Shown: positions 17,739-26,702 of the stretch, piece after piece
How positions within the stretch are numbered: position 1 is the stretch's first letter
Layout of the letters: the number at the start of each line of letters is the position of its first letter
Assembly (NCBI GenBank): GCA_000421065.1
Contig: ATWD01000002.1
Location: 868,001 to 932,000, forward strand
DNA: 64,000 bases
Source: Acidobacteriaceae bacterium TAA 166
GTDB lineage: Bacteria > Acidobacteriota > Terriglobia > Terriglobales > Acidobacteriaceae
Reading direction: 5' to 3'
The notes under the pieces: generated by a model
What the model was told of the DNA's origin: nothing
Seen by the model: only the letters and a program-made list of their open reading frames with translations
Database searches by the model: none
Made by a program: the position numbers and the translations under genes

Positions 17739-19874
17739 ATGAGTCATACCCTTCTTCCTGGACGCCCCTATCCTCTCGGCGCTACCGTCTCGAGTAAAGG
17801 AACCAATTTTGCGATCTTCTCCCAGGACGCGACACGGGTAGACCTCTGTTTGTTCAACAGAGATGGAGAACAGGTTGACTGCATTCCGCTCCGCGAGCGC
17901 ACAGCCTTCGTCTGGCACGGGTTCATACGAGATGTAAGGCCAGGTCAACTTTACGGATATCGAGTCGACGGTCCGTGGGACCCCGAGCAGGGGCATCGAT
18001 TCAACTACAACAAGCTTCTCGTTGATCCCTACGCAAAAGCTATCTCCGGAAAGGTCAACTGGAAAGCACCTATATTCCCCTATGACCTGTCATCCGGAGA
18101 TGATCTGAAGATGGACACTCAGGATAGCGCCTGGGGGATGCCTCGAAGTGTTGTAGTCGACACCAAGTTCGACTGGGCCGATGACTGTCCACCCGAAATA
18201 CCCCTCGCAGACTCGGTCATCTATGAGGTCCACGTGAAGGGTTTTAGCATGCGAAATCCTGCTATCCCCGAAAAGATTCGCGGTACGTATGCTGGATTCG
18301 CCCATCCATCCAGCATCGACTATTTTAAAAAGCTCGGAGTGACCGCGGTCGAACTGTTGCCCGTTCATCACTTTATCGATGAAGGTCACCTGCTGGATAA
18401 GGATCTTGTCGACTACTGGGGTTACAACACCCTCGGTTATTTCGCCCCCATGCCAAGGTACTGTTCCTGCGGGGATGTAGGTGGCCAGGTCAACGAATTT
18501 AAAAACATGGTTAAGACCCTTCATGCCGCGGGCATTGAGGTGATCCTCGATGTGGTCTACAACCATACCTGTGAAGGCAATCACCTCGGTCCGATGCTGA
18601 GCTGGAAAGGAGTCTGCAACAACACCTATTACAGATCCGTTCAAGACAATCCCCGCTATTACATGGACTACACAGGTACAGGCAACACCCTGAACGTGCG
18701 CAATCCGCAGGTTCTAAAGATGATCATGGATTCCTTGCGCTATTGGGTGACGGAGATGCATGTCGACGGCTTCCGGTTTGACCTCGCGGCCACACTCGCT
18801 CGGGAGTTACACGATGTCAGCAGGCTATCTTCCTTCTTCGATACCATCCATCAAGACCCTACGCTGGCAGACGTAAAACTGATCGCTGAACCATGGGACG
18901 TCGGCGAAGGCGGTTATCAGGTGGGCCAGTTCCCTGTCCTCTGGGCCGAGTGGAACGGAAGGTATCGTGACACGGTGCGACGGTTCTGGAAAGGCGACCC
19001 AGGACAGCTTTCGGACTTCGGCAACCGCTTAACCGGATCGAGCGATCTGTATCAGTTCGACGGCCGCAAGCCCTACGCCAGCATCAACTTCATCACCGCC
19101 CACGACGGTTTCACGTTATGCGACCTGGTGAGCTACAACGAAAAACACAATGAAGCGAACCAGGACGATAACAGGGACGGCACCGACCAGAATGACTCCT
19201 GGAATATGGGAGCGGAAGGACCAACCGAGGACGAAAACATAAATCGAATGCGAGAGCGTCAGATGCGCAACCTCCTCGCCACTCTGATGCTCTCCCAGGG
19301 AGTACCTATGCTCTGTGGAGGGGATGATATAGCTCGTACTCAACGAGGCAATAACAACTGTTACTGTCAGGACAACGAACTCACCTGGCATGACTGGAAT
19401 CTAGATGATTCCCGCAAACGCATGCTCGACTTCACCGGTCGACTCATTCACCTTCGCCTCTCGCATCCCAATCTTCATCGACGAAAATTCTTCCAGGATC
19501 GTGAGATCAGAAAAAAAGGACAAAATACGATCATTCATGACATCGCATGGTTCAACACAGATGGGAAACAGGTATCCGACGAGGTCTGGAATACGACCTG
19601 GAGCCGTTCCATTGCGATCCTGCTCAATGGACAGACGCTACAAGTCAGCGATGAAGATGGACAACCTATCGTCGACGATAGTTTTTTTCTGATCGTCAAT
19701 GCGGCACAGGATGGAGTGGAGTTTACGCTTCCGCCCTCCCCTTCGGGGAAGCCGTGGTGTCTGGCGATTGATACGGAGAACGAAGAGGATGCATTCACGA
19801 GAGAGAAACTTGCCGATAAGATCATCGTAGGCGGCCGTTCTCTCAGACTTCTCAGCGATGACAATCTCAAATAA
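17739..19874 (+). CDS. glgX: Glycogen debranching enzyme, isoamylase/GlgX type (GH13)
   Basis: 711 residues. An N-terminal CBM48-like domain (PLGATVSSKGTNFAIFSQDA) precedes a GH13 catalytic barrel. The GH13 signature regions are visible: DVVYNHT, GFRFDLAA with nucleophile Asp348, IAEPWD with acid/base Glu384, and TAHDGF with His455 and Asp456. SYNEKHNEANQ(D)DNRDG is typical of GlgX/TreX. It hydrolyses alpha-1,6 branches in glycogen or limit dextrin, in the cytoplasm. No other glycogen gene is adjacent. The last bases overlap the start of a decayed downstream gene. Confidence 0.93.
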   Translation: MSHTLLPGRPYPLGATVSSKGTNFAIFSQDATRVDLCLFNRDGEQVDCIPLRERTAFVWHGFIRDVRPGQLYGYRVDGPWDPEQGHRFNYNKLLVDPYAKAISGKVNWKAPIFPYDLSSGDDLKMDTQDSAWGMPRSVVVDTKFDWADDCPPEIPLADSVIYEVHVKGFSMRNPAIPEKIRGTYAGFAHPSSIDYFKKLGVTAVELLPVHHFIDEGHLLDKDLVDYWGYNTLGYFAPMPRYCSCGDVGGQVNEFKNMVKTLHAAGIEVILDVVYNHTCEGNHLGPMLSWKGVCNNTYYRSVQDNPRYYMDYTGTGNTLNVRNPQVLKMIMDSLRYWVTEMHVDGFRFDLAATLARELHDVSRLSSFFDTIHQDPTLADVKLIAEPWDVGEGGYQVGQFPVLWAEWNGRYRDTVRRFWKGDPGQLSDFGNRLTGSSDLYQFDGRKPYASINFITAHDGFTLCDLVSYNEKHNEANQDDNRDGTDQNDSWNMGAEGPTEDENINRMRERQMRNLLATLMLSQGVPMLCGGDDIARTQRGNNNCYCQDNELTWHDWNLDDSRKRMLDFTGRLIHLRLSHPNLHRRKFFQDREIRKKGQNTIIHDIAWFNTDGKQVSDEVWNTTWSRSIAILLNGQTLQVSDEDGQPIVDDSFFLIVNAAQDGVEFTLPPSPSGKPWCLAIDTENEEDAFTREKLADKIIVGGRSLRLLSDDNLK

Positions 19875-20432
19875 CCCTCTTCCTGCATCAGGGTTTTTGC
19901 TCGCTGCGATCGGCGCGATTTGCTTCAGTTGCGGCAATCTACCGGCTCAAGACTTGAATCTCAGTCCTACCCGGCCACGGTTGCCAATGCGGTTACCATG
20001 CAAAACCCTGGTGTTTTGCAGATAGAGAGCGGCTACGACGCTTACCCGCAGAAGATTCCAGGCAACCAGCAGACAGTAGACGCCTCCTTCACTTACACGC
20101 CCCGAACACGGCTCCGCTTGGATTTCGGATGGTCCGCCTTCAATCATCAGGAAAGCGACGGCGAGGTCAAGGATGGAGTCGGAACCATTCAGATAGGTGG
20201 CAAGGTAGAGGTGAAGAAGGAACGATACCATCGTTTTCTTCCCGCCTTCGGCCTGCAATACGAGGCGGAACTCCCTACCGCTTCACAAAGTGCGCTTCAA
20301 GGCTATGGTCAACAGATAATTGTCCTCGTCAATTAATCATTCGTCCAGTATCGGTACAACGATAGGATTGGTGCTCGGCAAACATCTTTGATCCAGACTG
20401 GCGTTGGTCTCTCGTTGGCGATCCGGCTCTGA
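19858..20432 (+). pseudogene. Decayed outer-membrane porin/transporter-like gene
   Basis: From the ATG at 19858, overlapping the end of glgX, one frame gives a good signal peptide (FLLAAIGAICFSCGNLPAQD) and then mature sequence up to about base 19970. The sense then continues in another frame (TVANAVTMQNPGVLQIESGYDAYP, FTYTPRTRLRLDFGWSAF) up to a TAA at 20334-20336. The same frame keeps coding-like sequence after that stop (FVQYRYNDRIGARQTSLIQTGVGLSLAIRL) until 20432. The beta-rich Tyr/Gly text suggests a small outer-membrane transporter-type barrel. One frameshift plus one in-frame stop make it a pseudogene, unless the bases are sequencing errors. Confidence 0.65.
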
Positions 20433-20529
20433 TCGTTGACGTTCCTGGCCAGATCTAACTCCCTGATTGTCAAAAAAATCCGCCGAAAGTGGCCTGCGTA
20501 TAATAGCAAGCTGTTATACCCATGAATCT

Positions 20530-21327
20530 ATGCCGACTTCTCTCAACCGCCGTCAACTCCTCGCAGGTGCCGCAGCGGTGACCGCCGCTTTTACCACCTC
20601 GGCCGTCGCCGCCGACATAACGCGCAGCTTTCTTGAGATCACCACCTGGCGGCTGCACAACAGCGACGAGGATCAACCCCAGCGCGTCTCTGCGTATCTC
20701 GAGAGCGCTCTCTTCCCGGCGCTGGCCCGCGGCGGAGCCAGGCCTGTCGGCGCGTTCTCAAACCTCATCGGCCCCGATGGGCCTTCGCTCTTCTCCATCG
20801 CCGAGTACACCTCGCTCGCCGCCATGCAGGAGACGCTCACAAAACTCGCCGCCGACAGGGATTATCTCGCCGCGTCGGAGACTCTCGCCTCAAGCCCGGG
20901 CATGCCCTTCGTCACCATGGAGTCGAGCCTCCTTCACAGCCTTGCGGTCATGCCCCAGGCTATGCTGTCCACCGATCCCGTTTCGCGCAAGCCGCGCCTC
21001 TTCGAGCTGCGCATCTACGAATCGCAGTCAGCGGCAGCGCGCGTGAAGAAGGTGAAGATGTTCAACGACGCCGAGATCGGCGTCTTCGAACGTATCGGCA
21101 TGCGGCCGGTTTTTATCGGTGAATCCATCATCGGCCCGCGCCAGCCTAACACCACCTACATGCTCTCCTTCGACTCGCTCGCCGACCGCGAGAAGCTGTG
21201 GTCCGCCTTCGCCTCCGATCCGGAGTGGAAGAAGATCAGTGCGCCCCCCGAGCTCAAGGACGCAAAGATCGTCGCCAACATCAGCAACTTCATGTTGCAT
21301 CCGCTTGCATTCTCACCGATGAAGTAA
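20530..21327 (+). CDS. Secreted NIPSNAP-family-like protein with Tat-type signal
   Basis: 265 residues from the ATG at 20530, chosen because it gives a twin-arginine-like N-terminus (SLNRRQLLAGAAAV then AVAAD); a TTG at 20467 would bury the signal. The mature part has two ferredoxin-like halves: SFLEITTWRLHN (about 36-47) and, later, RLFELRIYESQSAAARVKKVKMFNDAEIGVFERIGM. The second is the characteristic NIPSNAP ELRIY motif. The function of secreted NIPSNAP proteins is not settled, so none is assigned. Monocistronic. Confidence 0.8.
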   Translation: MPTSLNRRQLLAGAAAVTAAFTTSAVAADITRSFLEITTWRLHNSDEDQPQRVSAYLESALFPALARGGARPVGAFSNLIGPDGPSLFSIAEYTSLAAMQETLTKLAADRDYLAASETLASSPGMPFVTMESSLLHSLAVMPQAMLSTDPVSRKPRLFELRIYESQSAAARVKKVKMFNDAEIGVFERIGMRPVFIGESIIGPRQPNTTYMLSFDSLADREKLWSAFASDPEWKKISAPPELKDAKIVANISNFMLHPLAFSPMK

Positions 21328-21705
21328 TGACCCGTCTACAAAGTCATTAAACAAATCGCGAAAGTTTGTAGTAAGGATGGCAAAGTCGTCTACGATCTGA
21401 ATGCTCTGACAGGCGAACCCTGGAACCAGCCCCCTCTGACGCGGTGCGGCAGTCAAAACGCTGTACTCGGCGGCGTGCGCAAGGTTTCGGAGCCTCACAC
21501 TGGCGGCCTGTCCCCGGTCAACCCACTATCGAGGATTGGCGGCCGTATCTCTTCACACCCTTCCGGTGCTAACGGTCTGCAAGATGGAAAGCCCACGCTG
21601 CAGAAAGCAACAATCCAGGAACTAGACCTCCGGGTCATCTTGAACACGGAGTGTCGGCATGGCAAGCCGAGCCAGCATCTCGGCCAGCCGTTCGCCAAGA
21701 ACGGC
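21328..21705. other. Intergenic stretch without a convincing gene
   Basis: This 378-base stretch holds only short frames with stops. On the minus strand a phrase such as ERLAEMLARLAMPTLRVQDDPE is broken by stops, which could be a remnant of an old coding sequence, but the evidence is weak. No hairpin terminator or RNA was recognised. Confidence 0.4.
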
Positions 21706-22908
21706 TCAGAAGTTCGGATCGAAGTTGAAGTAGATGGGGTTCGATAGCCCCACCATGGGCTCACTCAGCTTCATGGAGTCGGGCACCTGAGGATAGGGAG
21801 TAGACGGGCCCTCCACCGTTACGCGGTAGTACGTCCTTCCCTTCTCCAACGGGGTATCGGTAAACTCCGCCACTGCCGCCCTGCCCGTCATCGTATAGGT
21901 GTTGTACGGATTGCCGTCTTTGACCACCTTCACGGTATAGGTGGCATCCGCAAGCACCGCTTTTCCCGTCAACTGAACCCGGAACTTGACCGGCTTCCCC
22001 GTAGCCTTGGTGTTATCTCCCATCATCATGTCCATCTTGCCATCCTGGTCCAGATCGGCATAAAACTCGACACGCGGAGCATAAGGATTCGCGCTGACCG
22101 AAACACGCCCATTCGTCAAGGCATCCACAACCGACTGGCGGGTTCGCTCCTTCGCAAACACCCACGTCGTCGGCGTACCGATGTAGTTATACTTTGCCTG
22201 AGGGCTGTTCTTGGTAGCCTGCTCGGGAGTATCCGGAAGGCCATGGTGCGCATCGCTTCCCCCTCTTCCCGTCAGCTTGCGGCCCGAGGACAACATATCG
22301 TCCCAGATCATGATCGCGTTCGCATTCTTCGACCACAAAGCCGAGTTCCAAACCTCGATCGAGTCGACCATATCGTACGAGTAGCCGAAGTGATCCTTGC
22401 CGCTCGGATGATTCGCCGACAGGTGAACTCCCAGCTCCTTCTTCACCGCCCCCACCACAATGTCGCGCTGGTCGCGAACATCATAGAGCCTCTGGTGATC
22501 ATACGGATGGGCCGAGAACACATTGCCGTGGCCGCGGGTCGTCGTCCACTCTGCGCCGTACAGCAACAATAGAGAATCTTCCGACTTGAACTCAGGGTCG
22601 GCCCAGGTGTGATGCTCCACATCCCCGAGTACATGATTATCATGGTCGGTAATGCAAATGTAGTCCAATCCTACGGAATGTGAATAGGAGAGGATCTTGC
22701 CGATCGAGTTATTGCTCGACTCCTTGCTGTGCCGCGAATGTACATGCAGATCGCCCTTCATCCACACTCCCCCACTCAGGCTCGCAATCGGCGGCAGAGG
22801 AGCGAGATTGACCGGCTCCCACGGGTTGATGTGGCTGGACTGCCCCAGCAAAGACGGACCTATACAACCCGCGAGAAAGAGGCCAGCCGCGACGATACGT
22901 GAGCGCAT
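21706..22908 (-). CDS. Secreted CehA/McbA-type PHP-domain metallohydrolase
   Basis: 400 residues from the ATG at 22908, chosen because AAAGGAAAA lies about 10 bases upstream and the frame then opens with a signal peptide or lipoprotein-like leader (AAGLFLAGC). PHP-type metal motifs are visible: KGDLHVHSRHS (HxH), CITDHDN, LYGAEWT, HLSANHPSG and GGSDAHHG. This matches periplasmic CehA/McbA-type hydrolases, which cleave phosphoester, carbamate or ester bonds; the substrate is unknown. C-terminal residues ~290-400 look like a beta-sandwich. It lies 139 bases downstream of a TonB receptor in the same direction, so it probably acts on the imported compound. Confidence 0.82.
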   Translation of the reverse strand: MRSRIVAAGLFLAGCIGPSLLGQSSHINPWEPVNLAPLPPIASLSGGVWMKGDLHVHSRHSKESSNNSIGKILSYSHSVGLDYICITDHDNHVLGDVEHHTWADPEFKSEDSLLLLYGAEWTTTRGHGNVFSAHPYDHQRLYDVRDQRDIVVGAVKKELGVHLSANHPSGKDHFGYSYDMVDSIEVWNSALWSKNANAIMIWDDMLSSGRKLTGRGGSDAHHGLPDTPEQATKNSPQAKYNYIGTPTTWVFAKERTRQSVVDALTNGRVSVSANPYAPRVEFYADLDQDGKMDMMMGDNTKATGKPVKFRVQLTGKAVLADATYTVKVVKDGNPYNTYTMTGRAAVAEFTDTPLEKGRTYYRVTVEGPSTPYPQVPDSMKLSEPMVGLSNPIYFNFDPNF

Positions 22909-23047
22909 ACTCAAATTTTTCCTTTCAGGTGCTGCCGGTTTGACATGAAACAGACATAAGACAAACATCGTCTCGATGGAGATAAGATCGCTCTGTGCCG
23001 AAGCAGCACAGCTCCGACACAGAGCGGTCTGTTTCCGCGACAACTCT

Positions 23048-26000
23048 TCAGAAGATGAACTTCGCCGCGAATTCGATGGTGCGATTCTCGTTGACCACCG
23101 ACGTGATCCTGCCGATGGAGGCGGGATTGTTCACGGCCGCACTGGGAGCCCCGAAGTTAGGATGATTGAACACGTTGAAGACCTCGCCGCGAAGCTGCAG
23201 ATGATACCGCTCTCCAATCGCCGTGTTCTTCTGTAGGTTCATGTCCCAGTTCTGGTAGTGGGGGCCCCACATCATGTTGTAGCCGGAGTTTCCAAAGGTG
23301 TACGGCTGCGGAGCGGCAAAGGCAGCGGGATTGAACCACTCTGTATTCGACCTGTGCGCCGGATATAAGGGCACACCGGGGACTCGATCCGCACGGCCGC
23401 TGGCTCCGTAAACCTGCGAGCCAGGCGCTGTGTATGTAACCGAGAAGGGCTGCCCCGTCTGGAACGAGGTAATACCAGCGATCTGCCATCCGCTGATCAC
23501 CCTGTTCGTCAAGCCTCCTGCCCTGCCGAACAATATCTTGTTCTGGCCGAAGGGAAGCTCGTAGGCATAGCTGACTTCGAGCGTCTGCGGCGTGATGCTG
23601 GAGATATTGCCATACGAATCCCCAATGGCCGTCGGGTTCTGATGGTTTTCAACGCCCAGCACCCGAATCCACTGATACTCCGCGTTGACCATGAGGCCAT
23701 GACGATATTGCTTATGAACGCCAATCTGCAGCGAGTTGCCCGTCGTGTGATAGATCGGATCGAAAGCCTCCATGATCGTCGAAAACGGCTGGAACGATCG
23801 GCGCGACTGCTCGACCGTGGTTCCAGGAGGAGCGTAGTTGATGTCCGGTTCGGTATTGCCGGGCCCGCCATGGTTGTTCTGGTGAAGCGTGCGCTGTCCG
23901 ATATACCCGATGCGCAGGTCCACCGCGCCGGGCAGCTGCTGCTCGATCGCCAGGTTGTACTGTTCCGTATACGGTGTGATGGTCTTGTGCTGCGCGATCA
24001 CCGATGGATTCGCCGGAACGGAGGCGCTCGCGGCGAACGGAGCATCCATCGTGATCGTCGGCGATGCGCTATTTGTATAGCTAAGGTTGTTGACGAATGG
24101 AAGGTTGCTGAATCCGCCATCCACATAAGCGGAAGGCAGCAGGTTATAGTACAGACCTACAGCTCCGCGAACCACCGTCTTCGGTCGAACCTGATACGCA
24201 AAGCCAAAGCGTGGCGCGATGTTGGTCTTGGCCTGGCCTAAATAATCGAACATGTTGGTAGGCAGGCCCACCGACGGAGCTAACACCGTATTTTGGATAT
24301 AGGCCGGATTCGTGATGGCGGGATAAGAGTTCGCAAAGACCACGACCTTCCCCACGCTGGGCACGAAGAGCGATTCGGTGCCGTACGGATTGTCATGAAA
24401 ACGCTGAAGATCGTAGCGGATGCCGTAGTTCAACGTAAGATTCGGTATCGGTTTCCAGTCATCCTGGAGATACATCCCGTACTGACTGGAATTAAACCGT
24501 ACGACATAGTCGTGCGGGTTCGCGTTCGCCGTCGTGTTGGGATAGCCCAGAAGGAAATCGGCGTAAGCAATCCCGGTATAGCGGCCCGTGAAGGTGAAGG
24601 CTCCATGCGACTGCGAGCTATCCTGCCAGGAGTCGTTATACAGATACGAAAATCCCGCTTTGATCGTGTGCTTCGGAAGGACCTTGGTCAATGCCGTGTT
24701 GCCTTGATACGTCTGTTCGAGGTTCTTCGAGCCTGCTTCAGAGAATGCCGTAATGTTCGTAATGTTCAAAGACGGCGCACCGGACAGCAACTGGGGACCG
24801 AGCCCCGGAATAATCGAGGAGAAGTCTGTCTGATAATTCTGCGCATCGCGGTAGAGCGGCAGGTGAAGGTACGAAACGTAAGAATCGAGCAACAGCGTGG
24901 GAGAGAAAGCGTGCGTCCAGCCCGCGACAAAGATGTCGTTGTGCTCACCATCGCGTGCCACGCCGCCGGCGAGACTCGATCCACTCCCCTGTGGGGCGAC
25001 ATCCCTGAAAGGTCCATAGAAGGCGAGAAGCCATGTGCCGCGAATCTGGTCTTTATCGCTGATCTTGTGATCGACGCGTAGGTTGAAGCGAGTGACGTCC
25101 GTCGTATGTGGGACCAGCTCAAACGTGTTCACGCCCGTCGTCTGGCTCGTGGACTTCGGAAGCAGCAGGTTCTGCAGCTGAACGTCAATCTGATTGAGCG
25201 GAACATTGATCTTATTTCCGGGAAATGGCTGCTTTGTGATGGGATTGATCAGGACCGTGCCGACCGCCGAGGAAGCGCAGCTGCCGCCAGCCAGGAAGCA
25301 GCTGAAGTCGCCATTGCGCTCAGCGTCGGTCGGCTGCGTGCTGGTCAGCGGATTCGATTGCGTGAGATGAAAGCCTTCATAGCTGGCAAAGAAAAAGCTG
25401 CGGTCCTTGCCGTTGTAAAGGTGAGGAAGATAGATCGGGCCGCTAAGATTTCCGCCATACTCGTTCCGTTGATACGGCGGACGCGCCGGAGCGTCGGAGC
25501 TCGCCCCAAAGAAATAGGGCTTAGCCCCCGTTCCACGGCTGCGGTTAAACCAGAGCGCCTCTCCATGCAGCGCGTTGCCACCGCTGGCGCTGGCAATAAT
25601 GACCTGGTTGGGCTGGTTGAACTCCGCCGGAGCTCCCTGCGTGATGACCTTGAACTCCGACAAGGCATCGAGCGGAGGTACCTCTCCCTCTCCGCGCTGC
25701 AATTCGACCTCCTCGTTCGCCACGCCATCAAACGTGAAGCCGACGTCTCCATAGGAGTTGCGCTGGTTAGTACCGAAGGCCAGCGTCACGCCACGGACCG
25801 GCACCTGATCCTGCGCAGCAACGTCCTGCACCCCGGGAACCAGATCGATGAGCCCCAGAATGCTTACATGTCCGTTCAAAGGTGTGTTCTGGATAGTCGC
25901 GCTGTCGACCACAAGGCCAACCGAGGACGTCTCCGTCTGAATCACCGGAGCTTCGCTCGACACGCTGACGGTCTGCATATCCGAACCAATCCTCAAACGT

Positions 26001-26395
26001 GCATCGATCTGTGCCACCTGGTCGATCGCGAGGATAATGCCGTCCTGCTGATAAACCTGGAATCCTGCCTTCTCGACTTTTACGCTATACGTCCCGGGAG
26101 AGAGTTGGGGGACCCGGTAAGATCCTACGTCGGAGGTCGCAACCGTATGAATGGCATTCGTATCCACCTGCCGGACTGTCACGGTCGCCTCGGCGACCGT
26201 CGCTCCACTCGAATCGGTCACGGTTCCGGCAATCGACCCGGTAAGTCCCTGGCCATATGCTCCCGGCACGAGCAACACTCCGATCGTCAGCGCAAGCACT
26301 CCGAAGAGAGTTGCGATCCAGGCAGGTCTCTTCTCTCCAAGTCTTTCGCTCTCCACCAGTTGCCTCCCGATCTCCGATAACCAAACCTTCACCAT
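23048..26395 (-). CDS. Oar-type TonB-dependent receptor (receptor 1)
   Basis: 1115 residues from the ATG at 26395, which has GGAGG nine bases upstream; an in-frame ATG at 26437 is possible but has no clear RBS. A long leader ends near VPGAYGQ. A carboxypeptidase-regulatory-like beta-sandwich follows (GSIAGTVTDSSGATVAEATVTVRQVDT and on), then a plug domain (NTPLNGHVSILGLIDLVPGV) and a large barrel ending in FAAKFIF with the terminal Phe typical of outer-membrane proteins. This Oar/CarboxypepD-plug-barrel form is the usual Acidobacteriota TonB receptor. It probably imports oligomers across the outer membrane. Divergent from regulator 1 and followed by the PHP hydrolase gene. Confidence 0.9.
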   Translation of the reverse strand: MVKVWLSEIGRQLVESERLGEKRPAWIATLFGVLALTIGVLLVPGAYGQGLTGSIAGTVTDSSGATVAEATVTVRQVDTNAIHTVATSDVGSYRVPQLSPGTYSVKVEKAGFQVYQQDGIILAIDQVAQIDARLRIGSDMQTVSVSSEAPVIQTETSSVGLVVDSATIQNTPLNGHVSILGLIDLVPGVQDVAAQDQVPVRGVTLAFGTNQRNSYGDVGFTFDGVANEEVELQRGEGEVPPLDALSEFKVITQGAPAEFNQPNQVIIASASGGNALHGEALWFNRSRGTGAKPYFFGASSDAPARPPYQRNEYGGNLSGPIYLPHLYNGKDRSFFFASYEGFHLTQSNPLTSTQPTDAERNGDFSCFLAGGSCASSAVGTVLINPITKQPFPGNKINVPLNQIDVQLQNLLLPKSTSQTTGVNTFELVPHTTDVTRFNLRVDHKISDKDQIRGTWLLAFYGPFRDVAPQGSGSSLAGGVARDGEHNDIFVAGWTHAFSPTLLLDSYVSYLHLPLYRDAQNYQTDFSSIIPGLGPQLLSGAPSLNITNITAFSEAGSKNLEQTYQGNTALTKVLPKHTIKAGFSYLYNDSWQDSSQSHGAFTFTGRYTGIAYADFLLGYPNTTANANPHDYVVRFNSSQYGMYLQDDWKPIPNLTLNYGIRYDLQRFHDNPYGTESLFVPSVGKVVVFANSYPAITNPAYIQNTVLAPSVGLPTNMFDYLGQAKTNIAPRFGFAYQVRPKTVVRGAVGLYYNLLPSAYVDGGFSNLPFVNNLSYTNSASPTITMDAPFAASASVPANPSVIAQHKTITPYTEQYNLAIEQQLPGAVDLRIGYIGQRTLHQNNHGGPGNTEPDINYAPPGTTVEQSRRSFQPFSTIMEAFDPIYHTTGNSLQIGVHKQYRHGLMVNAEYQWIRVLGVENHQNPTAIGDSYGNISSITPQTLEVSYAYELPFGQNKILFGRAGGLTNRVISGWQIAGITSFQTGQPFSVTYTAPGSQVYGASGRADRVPGVPLYPAHRSNTEWFNPAAFAAPQPYTFGNSGYNMMWGPHYQNWDMNLQKNTAIGERYHLQLRGEVFNVFNHPNFGAPSAAVNNPASIGRITSVVNENRTIEFAAKFIF

Positions 26396-26567
26396 CACAG
26401 ACTGCCTCCATCGCCGCTCGGGCCGCCGATTCGCCACAGGAATAGCGGTTGCGAACCCACCATTCTTCGTTTGTCCCGATGTCTCTCAATCTGGAGGAGC
26501 ATCCCGCGTCGCGGTAGGGGTTATCCGCGTGTAAAAGCAATTTGCACATTGTGTTCGAGCTAAGTCT

Positions 26568-26584
26568 TTTGAGAACAGCTCAAA
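26568..26584. promoter_or_regulatory. Inverted repeat in the receptor 1 / regulator 1 divergent region
   Basis: TTTGAG, a five-base spacer and CTCAAA form a perfect inverted repeat. An imperfect extension (AAGTCTT / AAGACCT) makes the symmetric element about 30 bases long. It lies 173 bases before receptor 1 and 119 bases before regulator 1, a fitting place for an operator. Not experimentally supported. Confidence 0.4.
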
Positions 26585-26702
26585 CCAAGACCTCTCACCC
26601 TTGCGAACACGCCGTGTGCCCGAGCCGCTGCGTACCTCATTAACGAGACGTTCATCTCAGGTCATTAAACTTGCCTTGAACAGCAAAACGCAGAAAAACC
26701 AC

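Noticed and set aside
23044..23047. Longer start of the PHP hydrolase at 23043
   Set aside because: The first 45 codons lack a signal and an RBS; the ATG at 22908 has AAAGGAAAA and a leader.
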